Below are positions 17,613 through 25,451 of a stretch of DNA of 64,000 nucleotides, piece by piece. Below the pieces are notes generated by a model that did not search any database, was not told the DNA's origin, and saw only the letters and a list, made by a program, of their open reading frames with translations. The number at the start of each line of letters is the position of its first letter. Position 1 is the stretch's first letter. The stretch comes from Halobaculum roseum (lineage in GTDB: Archaea; Halobacteriota; Halobacteria; Halobacteriales; Haloferacaceae): assembly GCF_019880245.1 (NCBI RefSeq), contig NZ_CP082286.1, positions 1,940,521-2,004,520 on the forward strand, in the 5' to 3' direction. The translations under genes were made by a program, and so were the position numbers.

Positions 17613-18484
17613 ACCGTCGCCACCGCCTCCTCGGCCACTTCCGCCTTCAGTTCGAGCCAGTCGACGACCGCCGCGGGGACGTCGACCTCGCTCGCCTCGT
17701 TCAGCGCCTTGAACTCGACGGTGTGGTTCACCTCGTGAACCGTGTACTCGCCGTCCTTCGTCTCCATCAGGTCGACGCCGAGCAGGCCGCCGCCGACCGC
17801 GTCGCTCGCGGTCGCAACGAGTTCCTTCGCCTCGTCGTCGAGGTCGAAGGTGGCCGTCTCGCCGCCCTTCGCGGCGTTGGTGAGCCAGTGATCCGAGGAG
17901 CGCGTCATGGCGGCGACGGGCTCGCCGTCGCAGGCCAGCACGCGGATGTCGCGGCCGGGCTTGTCGACGTACTCCTGCACGTAGAACACCTTGTGCTCGT
18001 AGTGCCCGAGGGTCGCCTTGTGCTCCAGGATCGCCTCGGCGGCGGTCTCGGAGTCGATCTTCGCCATCAGCCTGCCCCACGAGCCGACGACCGGCTTGAT
18101 CACGCAGGGGTAGCCGAAGTCCTCGATGGCCTCCATGGCGGCCTCCTTCGTGAACGCGACCTCCGTCGCCGGTGTCGGCACGCCCGCCGCCTCCAGCGCG
18201 AGGCTGTTCTTCACCTTGTCCGCACAGACCGCCGCGGTCTCGGGACTGTTGATCACGGGAACGCCGTACGCCGACAGGAACCGCGTCGCGTACAGCGAGC
18301 GCGAGGTGGCGAGACAGCGGTCGATCACGAGATCGCAGTCGGTCACGCCGGCGCTCGTCGAGTCGAGGCCGAACCGCTGCTTGCGCACGTCGATCTTCGC
18401 GACCTCGTGGCCGCGCTCGCGAAGCTCCGACAGGAGGAGCTTCTCGTCCTTTCGGATCCGGGAGTAGAGCAGGCCGATCTTCAT
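17609..18484 (-). CDS. lysX: LysX: glutamate/aminoadipate-LysW ligase (ATP-grasp)
   Basis: A 291-residue ATP-grasp ligase that joins the amino group of glutamate (or alpha-aminoadipate) to the C-terminal Glu of LysW, protecting it for the following steps. Motifs: MKIGLLYSRIRKDEK start, PCVIKPVVGSWGRLMAKI (ATP-grasp Lys and the SWGRL loop), VFYVQEYVDKPGRDIRVL and TVHEVNHTVEFKAL (metal-binding Glu and Asn). The start was taken at MKIGLLY, one base after the lysW stop, not at the upstream ATG inside lysW. Confidence 0.95.
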   Translation of the reverse strand: MKIGLLYSRIRKDEKLLLSELRERGHEVAKIDVRKQRFGLDSTSAGVTDCDLVIDRCLATSRSLYATRFLSAYGVPVINSPETAAVCADKVKNSLALEAAGVPTPATEVAFTKEAAMEAIEDFGYPCVIKPVVGSWGRLMAKIDSETAAEAILEHKATLGHYEHKVFYVQEYVDKPGRDIRVLACDGEPVAAMTRSSDHWLTNAAKGGETATFDLDDEAKELVATASDAVGGGLLGVDLMETKDGEYTVHEVNHTVEFKALNEASEVDVPAAVVDWLELKAEVAEEAVATV

Positions 18485-18485
18485 C

Positions 18486-18656
18486 TTACTCCCCCCAGTC
18501 CTCTTCGAGCTCCGGGGCTCGATCGAGGACCGGCGGGGAGACGTCGACGACCTCCAGTTCGGCGCCGCACGTTTCACAGTCGACGATCTCTCCGATCTCC
18601 AGGTCGTCGTGCAGGGCCACCGTGCCCCCGCACTCGACGCATTCGGCTTCGGTCAT
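18486..18656 (-). CDS. lysW: LysW amino-group carrier protein
   Basis: A 56-residue acidic carrier protein, too short for usual gene filters. It has two Cys pairs, CVEC (6-9) and CETC (27-30), that form the zinc fold, and ends in the invariant EDWGE whose final Glu receives the substrate amino acid. Its stop is one base before the lysX start. The presence of this gene, not an acetyltransferase, shows that arginine is made by the carrier route. A minus-strand TATA-like ATTAAAG centred near 18691 gives a short leader. Confidence 0.96.
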   Translation of the reverse strand: MTEAECVECGGTVALHDDLEIGEIVDCETCGAELEVVDVSPPVLDRAPELEEDWGE

Positions 18657-19030
18657 GGTGTACTCACCAGTACCTCGCTATCGGACTTTAATCCGTCGAT
18701 TCTGTCAAGGAAAATTAATGACGTAGTCGTCGCTACGCGGCGTGAGCGGACGGGTCGGCGCGGATCTCGAATCCGGTGTTCGAAATCTGAGTAGTGTAGG
18801 CCCCGAGGGGGGCCGGCGGGGCCACCGCCGCCGGCGGGCGCGGGACGGCGGCCGGGACCGGACGCGGCGACGGTCGCGGTCGGACGCCCCCTCGCGGTCG
18901 TCGTCGCGGCCGTCGCGGAAGTCGCGGACGCCGGCCGCGCGACGGGGCCGTCGCTCGCGGTCGGGCGAGCGGCCGGGGTCGTCGGAGGCGGGTCATGGTC
19001 GTGGTGTCGGTGTGGGTCGCGGTGTCGCGC
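18657..19030. other. Intergenic region between lysW and argH
   Basis: The lysW-proximal 80 bases are A/T-richer and hold the lysW promoter. The rest (about 18800-19015) is extremely GC-rich and reads as Arg/Pro-rich or Asp/Arg-rich low complexity in all minus-strand frames. I see no gene with convincing sequence; a minus-strand frame at 18733-18996 is very basic, unlike proteins of this organism. It separates argG-argH from the lysW group, which therefore probably has its own promoter. Confidence 0.5.
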
Positions 19031-20539
19031 TCAGGCGTACTCGTCGACGGCCTCGGACAAGTCCGTTTCGGCGGCCGCCAGCGCGTCGCGGCGGGCCGCG
19101 AGTTCGGCCTCGTGGTCGGCGACCGTCTCGGTCATGCGCGCGAGGGAGTCGGCGACGGCGTCGGGCGCCGGGCCGCCGCGGGAGTCGCGTGCGGCGACGC
19201 TCCCGGCGGGGTCGAGCGCGGTCGACAGGTCCTCGCGGCTCACGTACGCGTAGAGGGACTCCCCAAGTACCTCTTGTGCGGCCGTGTCAAGATTTGCGGC
19301 GAGGGTCTCCGGATCCGCGTCGTCGGGGGCGGTCGCGGCGGCCTCGGCGACGACCTCGTGGGCCGTCCGGAACGGGATGCCCGCCGACGCCAGCGCGTCG
19401 GCGACGCCCGTGGCCGTCGAGAAGCCGGCGCCCGCGTCCGCCGCGCACGCCTCGGCGTCCCAGTCGCCCGTGGCGACCGCGCCGGCGACGACCTCGGTCG
19501 CCTCGGTCGCGTCGTCGACGGCGTCCCAGGCGTGGGGCGTCGCGCGCTGGAGGTCGCGGTTGTACGCGCGCGGCAGTCCCTTCAGCGTGGTGAGCAGCCC
19601 GGTCAGGTCGCCCGACACGTCGCCCGCGACCGCGCGGGCCAGCTCCAGCGTGTCGGGGTTCACCTTCTGGGGCATGATCGACGAGGTCGACGCGTAGTCG
19701 TCGGAGGGGTCGAAGTAACCGTCCTTGGCGTGCTCGATGAGGTCGGCCGCGAGTCCCGACAGCGTCGCCGTCAGGTTCGCGAGCGCGGCGGTCCCCTCGA
19801 CGAGGAAGTCGCGCGCGGAGGCGGCGTCCGTCGAGTTCTCGACGACGCCGTCGAAGCCGAGCAGGTCGGCCGTGCGCTCGCGGTCGATGTCGAAGGTGGT
19901 GCCGCCGAAGGCCGCGCCGCCCAGCGGCGACTCGTTCGTCCGGTCGAACGCCGCGAGCAGCCGGGCGGTGTCGCGCTCGACCGCGCCCGCGTACGACGAC
20001 AGGAAGTGCCCGACGGTGACGGGCTGGGCGTACTGCCGGTGGGTGAACCCGGGCATGACGGTGTCGGCGTGGTCGGCCGCGGTATCGAGCAGGGCCTCCC
20101 GGAGCGCGAGCGTCGCCTCGGCGGCGTCGAGCAGGTCCGCGCGGTAGCGGTGGCGGATGCAGGCGGCGACCTCGTCGTTGCGCGAGCGGGCGGTGTGCAT
20201 CTTCCCGCCCACGTCGCCGACGCGGTCGACGACGGCCGACTCGATCGCCTCGTGGACGTCCTCACCGTCCGGGAGCGCGTCGTGGCCGGCCGACTCGACG
20301 GCGTCGAGCCCCGAGAGGATCTCGGCAGCCTCGTCGTCGGCAACGATCCCCTCCTCGGCGAGCATCACCGTGTGCGCGCGGTCGACGGCGAGGTCGGCCG
20401 CGAAAATGCGTTCGTCGGCCGCGAGGCTCGACATGAATCCGCGGGCCGGACCGCCCGCGAAGCGGCCGCGGCGGACGACCGTCTCGGCGTCCGCGTCGGT
20501 GTCATCCACGTCGCCGCCGGCGCCACCGTCGTCGGTCAT
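19031..20539 (-). CDS. argH: Argininosuccinate lyase
   Basis: A 502-residue lyase of the fumarase/aspartase superfamily that splits argininosuccinate into arginine and fumarate. The signature STSSIMPQKVNPDTLELAR is present at about residues 285-303, with MHTARSRNDEVA (substrate-binding) and PGFTHRQYAQPV near the middle. The ATG follows directly on the argG stop codon with no gap, so argG and argH form one transcription unit. The C-terminal helix is followed by an acidic end typical of halophiles. Confidence 0.96.
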   Translation of the reverse strand: MTDDGGAGGDVDDTDADAETVVRRGRFAGGPARGFMSSLAADERIFAADLAVDRAHTVMLAEEGIVADDEAAEILSGLDAVESAGHDALPDGEDVHEAIESAVVDRVGDVGGKMHTARSRNDEVAACIRHRYRADLLDAAEATLALREALLDTAADHADTVMPGFTHRQYAQPVTVGHFLSSYAGAVERDTARLLAAFDRTNESPLGGAAFGGTTFDIDRERTADLLGFDGVVENSTDAASARDFLVEGTAALANLTATLSGLAADLIEHAKDGYFDPSDDYASTSSIMPQKVNPDTLELARAVAGDVSGDLTGLLTTLKGLPRAYNRDLQRATPHAWDAVDDATEATEVVAGAVATGDWDAEACAADAGAGFSTATGVADALASAGIPFRTAHEVVAEAAATAPDDADPETLAANLDTAAQEVLGESLYAYVSREDLSTALDPAGSVAARDSRGGPAPDAVADSLARMTETVADHEAELAARRDALAAAETDLSEAVDEYA

Positions 20540-21787
20540 CTACTCGTCGTCCTCGCTTCCACCGTCGGCCGCCAGCGTCTCGCCGTCCTCGCCGGCCTTC
20601 ACGTCCTTCAGCACGCGGTTCGCGAGGCGCTCCTGGAAGCCGTGGTACTTGGCGACGCCCGTCGCGTCGGCCTGCTCGATGCCGTCGACGGTCTCCGTGT
20701 TGAACGACGCCGCCGACTCGGAGTAGACGCCGTACTCGGAGTCGCGGGCGACGGGGCGGCACTGCCCGCCCTGCAGCTTGACCGTGACCGTGCCGGTGAC
20801 CTTCTCCTGACCGGCGTCGAGGTACCCCTCGAGGGAGTTGACGAGCGGCGAGTTCACGAGGCCCTTGTACCCCTGCTGGGCCCACTGCTCGTCGACCTGC
20901 TGTTTGAAGTCGCGTTCGCTCTTCGTGAACACGAGCTGTTCGAGCGCCTCGTGGGCGGTGAGGAGGACGGTCGCCGCGGGGTGCTCGTAGTTCTCGCGCA
21001 CCTTCAGCCCGAGCATGCGGTCCTCCATCATGTCGGTGCGGCCGACGCCGTACTGGCCCGCGATCTCGTTGAGGTCCTCGATGAGCGCGACCGGGTCCAG
21101 CGCCTCGCCGTCCAGCGTGACGGGGTAGCCCATCTCGAAGCCGATCTCGACGAGCTCCTCGCCGTCGACCTCGCCGGGCGTCGTCGTCCAGTCGTAGATG
21201 TCCTCCGGCGGGACGTAGGTGGGGTCCTCCAGGTCGTCGCCCTCGACCGAGCGCGACCAGAGGTTCGTGTCGATCGACCACGCGCCCTCGTTGCCGCCCT
21301 CGACGGGCAGGTCCTTCTCGTCGGCGTACTCGATCTCCCACTCGCGCGTGAGGCCGAGCTCGCGCACCGGCGCGATGACCTCCTTGTCGGAGGCGCGCCA
21401 GACGGTCTCGAAGCGGAGTTGGTCGTTGCCCTTGCCCGTACACCCGTGGGCGAGGGCGTCGCAGTCGTGCTCCTCGGCGACCCCCAGGATCGCCTCCGCG
21501 ATCACGGGGCGCGCGAGCGCGGTGCCGAGCGGGTAGCCCTGATACGTCGCGTTCGCGCGCACGGAGTCGAAACACAGCTCCGCGAACTCCGTCTTGGCGT
21601 CGACGACGTAGTGCTCCAGGTCGAGCGCCTCGGCGGTCTCCTCGGCCTCCTCGAACTCCTCCGCGGGCTGGCCCACGTCGACGGTGACGCCGACGACCTC
21701 GTCGTAGCCGTACTCCTCCTCGAGAAGCGGGACGCAGACGGTCGTGTCGAGTCCGCCGCTGAATGCGAGTGCAACGCGCTTTGTCAT
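20540..21787 (-). CDS. argG: Argininosuccinate synthase
   Basis: A 415-residue enzyme that condenses citrulline and aspartate with ATP. The N-terminal PP-loop VALAFSGGLDTTV and the segment GCTGKGNDQLRFE are diagnostic. ATG 21787 was chosen: a minus-strand TATA-like element at 21811-21820 lies about 28 nt upstream, so the message is probably leaderless, and an in-frame codon nine residues earlier falls inside the promoter. The acidic tail (ADGGSEDDE) ends in the stop that abuts argH. Confidence 0.97.
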   Translation of the reverse strand: MTKRVALAFSGGLDTTVCVPLLEEEYGYDEVVGVTVDVGQPAEEFEEAEETAEALDLEHYVVDAKTEFAELCFDSVRANATYQGYPLGTALARPVIAEAILGVAEEHDCDALAHGCTGKGNDQLRFETVWRASDKEVIAPVRELGLTREWEIEYADEKDLPVEGGNEGAWSIDTNLWSRSVEGDDLEDPTYVPPEDIYDWTTTPGEVDGEELVEIGFEMGYPVTLDGEALDPVALIEDLNEIAGQYGVGRTDMMEDRMLGLKVRENYEHPAATVLLTAHEALEQLVFTKSERDFKQQVDEQWAQQGYKGLVNSPLVNSLEGYLDAGQEKVTGTVTVKLQGGQCRPVARDSEYGVYSESAASFNTETVDGIEQADATGVAKYHGFQERLANRVLKDVKAGEDGETLAADGGSEDDE

Positions 21788-21810
21788 ACTCCACGCTCGA
21801 ACGTCGACAC

Positions 21811-21820
21811 TCATAAATTC
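21811..21820 (-). promoter_or_regulatory. TATA box of argG-argH
   Basis: Minus-strand GAATTTATGA, centred about 28 nt before the argG ATG. The spacing fits a leaderless start at 21787. Confidence 0.55.
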
Positions 21821-21914
21821 GGCGTTTGAAGTCGATGAAATTTACTTGCGGACTGCACGCTACCCGGAGGAACGCGAGCGGGTCGGGCCGACGAGGGAGT
21901 GGTGATGTGTGGGC

Positions 21915-22019
21915 CTAGCGGCCCGGTCGTCGCGGCGCGGAAACTCGGCTCCGGGCCGCGGCACCGCGAACGCGTCGCTCGAAGGAGTCGCGAACGTGAG
22001 CGACGGCGTCCGCTGTCAT
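21915..22019 (-). CDS. Possible 34-residue small protein in the argG-hemC intergenic region
   Basis: A short minus-strand frame beginning MTADAVAHVRDSFERRV and ending in a basic Arg/Pro tail. Its only support is a minus-strand TATA-like GTTTTTATCG centred 26 nt before the ATG at 22019 (a second in-frame ATG is at 22025). Third codon positions are less G/C-biased than in real genes nearby, and the basic tail is unusual for this proteome. The rest of the 380-base interval shows nothing recognisable. Confidence 0.25.
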   Translation of the reverse strand: MTADAVAHVRDSFERRVRGAAARSRVSAPRRPGR

Positions 22020-22169
22020 AGCCATAGGTACTCACTCGATCGATAAAAACGGTACCGGTCCGGCGAAGGTTGCGACGCGGCCGACGGCGGAGCGACCGTG
22101 GGACGGTGCACCCTCCCGCCGTGTTGGCGAAGCGAACCCGTTTTCCCCGGTCGCGCCGGAGTTTCGGGT

Positions 22170-23303
22170 ATGACAACCGGGACGCTGCGGCTCGCAACCC
22201 GCGGCTCCGACCTCGCGCTCCGACAGGCGGCCGGCGTCCGAGACGAGATCTCGACGCGCCGCCGCGACGTGGAGCTGGTGGAGGTGGAGACCCGCGGCGA
22301 CCGACTCGACGAGGACCTCATCACCGAACTCGGCCGCACCGGCGCGTTCGTGCGCGCGCTCGACGAACACGTGCTCGCGGGCGAGGTCGACGCCGCGGTC
22401 CACTCGCTGAAGGACATGCCCACCGACATGCCCGACGACCTCGTCGTAGCGGCCGTCGGCGAGCGCGCCCCCGCCGGCGACGCGCTCGTCACCCGCGACG
22501 GCGGCGACCTCGCGGACCTCCCGCGCGGCTCGGTCGTCGGCACCTCCTCGCTGCGACGCAAGGCGCAGGTGCTCGCCGAGCGCCCAGACCTGGAGGTCCG
22601 TCCCCTCCGCGGCAACGTCGACACGCGGATCCAGAAGCTCATCGCGCCCGCGTTGCAGGCCGAACACGAGCGCCGCGTGGAGGCCGACGCCGACCACAAG
22701 GGCGATCCCGAGGCTCGCGAGGACGACCGCGAGTACGAGCGAACAGTCGAGGAGTGGTTCGACGACCTCACCGAGTTTCAACGCGGCGCGTTGGAACACG
22801 AGCTCGACCACGAGTACGACGCGATCGTCCTCGCGGAGGCGGGCCTCCGGCGCTCGGACCTGTTCTACCGCGACGAGTACGAGGTCGAGCGACTCGACCG
22901 CGCCGACCACGTCCCCGCCCCCGGCCAGGGCGCCGTCGCGGTCACCGCGAGCGACCCCGACGTGATCGAGACGATCCGGTCTGCGATGGACCACGAGCCG
23001 ACCCGCGTCGCCACCAGCGTCGAGCGTACCGTGCTCGCCGAGTTGGGCGGGGGCTGCATCGCGCCGATCGGCGTCAACGCGCTCGTTCAGGGCGAGCACG
23101 TCAGCGCCCGCGTCCGGGTGCTGTCGGCCGACGGCGACACCGAGGTGAAGGCGAACCGTGATCTCCCGCTGCGCTCGTATCGCGAGGCCGCCGCCGACTT
23201 CGCCGACTCGCTGCGCGAGCAGGGCGCCGCCGACCTCATCGAGGCCGCGAAGCGCGCTGCCGATACCGATACCGCCAAACGCGCCGAGGAGGGTGACGAG
23301 TAG
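22170..23303 (+). CDS. hemC: Hydroxymethylbilane synthase (porphobilinogen deaminase)
   Basis: A 377-residue enzyme that links four porphobilinogens into hydroxymethylbilane. Seen: TLRLATRGSDLALRQA at the start, AVHSLKDMPTDMPDDL (substrate Lys/Asp), GTSSLRRKAQVLAERPDLEVRPLRGNVDTR split over the middle, and LGGGCIAPIGV with the Cys that carries the dipyrromethane cofactor. Between NVDTRIQKL and YDAIVLAEAGL there is an insertion of about 60 charged residues absent from typical HemC. First gene of hemC-sumT-hemD; its stop is immediately followed by the next ATG. Confidence 0.96.
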   Translation: MTTGTLRLATRGSDLALRQAAGVRDEISTRRRDVELVEVETRGDRLDEDLITELGRTGAFVRALDEHVLAGEVDAAVHSLKDMPTDMPDDLVVAAVGERAPAGDALVTRDGGDLADLPRGSVVGTSSLRRKAQVLAERPDLEVRPLRGNVDTRIQKLIAPALQAEHERRVEADADHKGDPEAREDDREYERTVEEWFDDLTEFQRGALEHELDHEYDAIVLAEAGLRRSDLFYRDEYEVERLDRADHVPAPGQGAVAVTASDPDVIETIRSAMDHEPTRVATSVERTVLAELGGGCIAPIGVNALVQGEHVSARVRVLSADGDTEVKANRDLPLRSYREAAADFADSLREQGAADLIEAAKRAADTDTAKRAEEGDE

Positions 23304-24203
23304 ATGAGCGACGAGCGCGACGCGACCGGCGACCGCGGCGGCGACGGGATCGACCGCGACGGCGGCTTCGTCTCGCTGGTCGGTTCCGGCCCCGGCGACC
23401 CCGAACTGCTCACCGTGAAGGCCCGCAGACTCCTGGACGAGGCCGACGTGGTGCTGCACGACAAGCTGCCGGGCCCCGAGATCCTCGGCTCGATCCCCGA
23501 TGAGAAACGCGAGGACGTGGGCAAGCGCGCCGGCGGCGAGCGCACCAGCCAGGAGTACACGAACGACCGGCTGGTCGAACTCGCCGAGGCGGGCGAGCAC
23601 GTCGTGCGCCTGAAGGGCGGCGACCCGTTCGTCTTCGGCCGCGGCGGCGAGGAGGCCGAACACCTCGCCGCCCACGGCGTCCCGTTCGAGGTCATCCCCG
23701 GCGTCACCTCGCCCATCGCCGCCCCGGGCGTCGCCGGCATCCCGGTGACCCACCGCGATCACGCCTCCTCCGTCTCGTTCGTCACGGGCCACGAGGACCC
23801 GACGAAGGACGAATCGGCCGTGGACTGGGACGCGCTGGCGGCGACCGGCGGCACCATCGTCGTGCTGATGGGCGTCGGGAAGCTCCCGCTGTACACCGGC
23901 GAACTGCTCGACGCCGGGATGGCCCCCGGGACGCCCGTCGCGCTCGTCGAGCGCGGCACCTGGCCCGACATGCGCGTCGCCACGGGGACGCTCGCGGACA
24001 TCGTCGACGTGCGCGACGACGCCGGGATCGAGCCGCCCGCGATCACCGTGATCGGCGAGGTCGCCGGCGCGCGCGATCGGGTGGTCGAGCTCCTGCGCGG
24101 CCGCGGCGACGCCGAGGCGGCCGCGAACGCGGGCGTCGACAGTGGCGACGAACGCGCCGGCGACGCGGACGGAGCCGCCGGCGCCGGGGGTGAGGACGCG
24201 TGA
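23304..24203 (+). CDS. cobA: Uroporphyrinogen-III C-methyltransferase (SUMT)
   Basis: A 299-residue SAM-dependent methyltransferase making precorrin-2, the branch point to siroheme, to the archaeal siroheme-dependent heme route and to cobalamin. Tetrapyrrole methylase motifs: VGSGPGDPELLTVKA, VVRLKGGDPFVFGRGGEE, VIPGVTSPIAAPGVAGIPVTHR and IVVLMGVGKLP. It starts right after the hemC stop and its own stop overlaps the hemD GTG by four bases. N- and C-terminal Asp/Ala-rich extensions are non-conserved. Confidence 0.95.
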   Translation: MSDERDATGDRGGDGIDRDGGFVSLVGSGPGDPELLTVKARRLLDEADVVLHDKLPGPEILGSIPDEKREDVGKRAGGERTSQEYTNDRLVELAEAGEHVVRLKGGDPFVFGRGGEEAEHLAAHGVPFEVIPGVTSPIAAPGVAGIPVTHRDHASSVSFVTGHEDPTKDESAVDWDALAATGGTIVVLMGVGKLPLYTGELLDAGMAPGTPVALVERGTWPDMRVATGTLADIVDVRDDAGIEPPAITVIGEVAGARDRVVELLRGRGDAEAAANAGVDSGDERAGDADGAAGAGGEDA

Positions 24204-25081
24204 GCGACGGAACCGACGGAGACGACGGAGGCGACACCGGCGCCGACGAGGGCGCCGACCGCCCGCGCGTCGCGGTGTTCCGCCCCGACGACGAGCGCAC
24301 GACCGAGGCGGTCGAGACGCTCGACGCGCTCGGCGTCGACGCGCTCGCGGACCCGATGCTGGCGGTCCGACCGACCGGCGCGGTGCCGGAGGGCGCCGAC
24401 TGGATCGTGTTCACCTCGAAGACGGGCGTCGAACTGGTCGACGAGGCCGGGTGGTCGCCCGGCGACGCCGTCGGCGACGACAGCGATCGCGGCGGCGACG
24501 CCGGCAGCGACGGCTCGGACGGTGATCCCCTGCGCCGTGGAGACGGCCCCGCGATCGCGTGCATCGGCCCGGCGACGGCCGACGCCGCACGCGAGGCCGG
24601 GTGGCCGATCGAGCTGATCCCCGAGGAGTACTCCTCGACCGGTATCGTCGCGGCGTTCGACGCCCTCGGCGTCGAGGGCGTCCGCATCGAGGTCGCCCGG
24701 TCGGACCACGGGAGCCAGGTGCTGCTCGACGGGCTCCGCGACGCCGGCGCGACCGTCCGCGAGACGGTCCTGTACGAACTCGTCCGGCCCGAGGGGAGCG
24801 GCGAGTCCGCGGCGGCGGCCGCCGCCGGCGACCTCGACGGGGCGTGTTTCACCTCCTCGCTCACCGTCGAGCACTTCCTCGACGCCGCCGACGATCGCGG
24901 CGTCCGCGAGGAGGCGCTTGCGGGCCTGGAGAACGCCGTCGTCGGCTGCATCGGCCACCCGACGCGCGAGACGGCCGAGTCACACGGCGTCGGCGTCGAC
25001 GTGGTGCCCGCGGAGGCGACGTTCGAGGCGCTCGCCGAATCCGTCGTCGCCGAGTTGGACGAGTTCGGGTTGGACGACTGA
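24200..25081 (+). CDS. hemD: Uroporphyrinogen-III synthase
   Basis: A 293-residue protein that closes and inverts ring D of hydroxymethylbilane. HemD is poorly conserved, but the two-domain pattern is visible: VAVFRPDDERTTEAVETLDALGV at the start, WIVFTSKTGVELVDEAG, and the second-domain segments ACIGPATADAAREAGW, ACFTSSLTVEHFLDAA and GCIGHPTRETAESHGV. The GTG start overlaps the SUMT stop (GTGA). A Gly/Asp-rich insertion of about 30 residues lies near residue 100. Operon context makes the call firm. Confidence 0.92.
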   Translation: MSDGTDGDDGGDTGADEGADRPRVAVFRPDDERTTEAVETLDALGVDALADPMLAVRPTGAVPEGADWIVFTSKTGVELVDEAGWSPGDAVGDDSDRGGDAGSDGSDGDPLRRGDGPAIACIGPATADAAREAGWPIELIPEEYSSTGIVAAFDALGVEGVRIEVARSDHGSQVLLDGLRDAGATVRETVLYELVRPEGSGESAAAAAAGDLDGACFTSSLTVEHFLDAADDRGVREEALAGLENAVVGCIGHPTRETAESHGVGVDVVPAEATFEALAESVVAELDEFGLDD

Positions 25082-25127
25082 TCGCCGCGCATCGGTAACC
25101 TGATCGGATCGATCCGTCGAACCACCG

Positions 25128-25132
25128 TTTTT
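25128..25132 (+). terminator. T-run after hemD
   Basis: TTTTT about 47 bases after the hemD stop in GC-rich surroundings, the simple oligo-T form of archaeal terminator. Confidence 0.35.
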
Positions 25133-25213
25133 CACGCCGATCCGGGGAGCGCGCGCGAGTGATATCGCCCGTATCCGGCGGATCCTCGCCTTATATATCA
25201 CCCTGCTGTCACT

Positions 25214-25309
25214 ATGTCCGTCAACTCCGAGTGCAACAATTGCCACGCATGCGACGATGTTACATCCTTATATGACCTATATTCACCCGAAGATCAGACG
25301 CTCGTGTGA
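25214..25309 (+). CDS. Possible 31-residue Cys-rich small protein
   Basis: A short frame MSVNSECNNCHACDDVTSLY... ending DQTLV, with Cys at 7, 10 and 13. TTATATAT at 25191-25198 lies about 20 nt before the ATG, slightly closer than ideal. The interval is unusually A/T-rich. It could be a tiny metal-binding protein of the kind haloarchaea often encode, or chance in the amt control region. Confidence 0.25.
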   Translation: MSVNSECNNCHACDDVTSLYDLYSPEDQTLV

Positions 25310-25346
25310 ATACGCCACCCAAAATTTGTGTATTTCAACTCCAATC

Positions 25347-25354
25347 TTTATGTG
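25347..25354 (+). promoter_or_regulatory. TATA box of the amt transcript
   Basis: TTTATGTG preceded by CCAATC. It predicts a transcript start near 25376, a few bases before the small leader ORF at 25383 and about 70 bases before amt. Confidence 0.5.
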
Positions 25355-25382
25355 TATCCGGATCAGGCTGTCTGGCGTCGAG

Positions 25383-25451
25383 ATGTACCAGAACGACACG
25401 GAATTCACGGCACTGCTGAACAGTTGTGGAACGAATGAGGTGGCACAGTGA
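25383..25451 (+). CDS. 22-residue leader ORF overlapping amt
   Basis: The first ATG after the predicted transcript start opens a 22-codon frame, [22 protein letters not shown] in outline, whose TGA stop overlaps the GTG of amt (GTGA). The same four-base coupling is used between real operon genes in this window. The leader may couple or control amt translation, or may only be a ribosome entry path for a GTG start with no strong ribosome site. No known family. Confidence 0.4.
   Translation: MYQNDTEFTALLNSCGTNEVAQ

Noticed and set aside
16551..18080. Extended argC frame starting inside lysX
   Set aside because: The upstream part reads in another frame of the clear lysX gene and is Arg-rich; the ATG overlapping the lysX stop gives a normal ArgC N-terminus.
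18733..18996. Arg/Pro-rich minus-strand frame between argH and lysW
   Set aside because: Very basic in an acidic proteome, mixed third-position composition, no promoter spacing; treated as non-coding.
25257..25451. 64-codon version of the amt leader ORF starting at 25257
   Set aside because: Its first 40 codons lie upstream of the predicted transcript start and overlap another candidate frame; only the last 22 codons (from 25383) fit the promoter.
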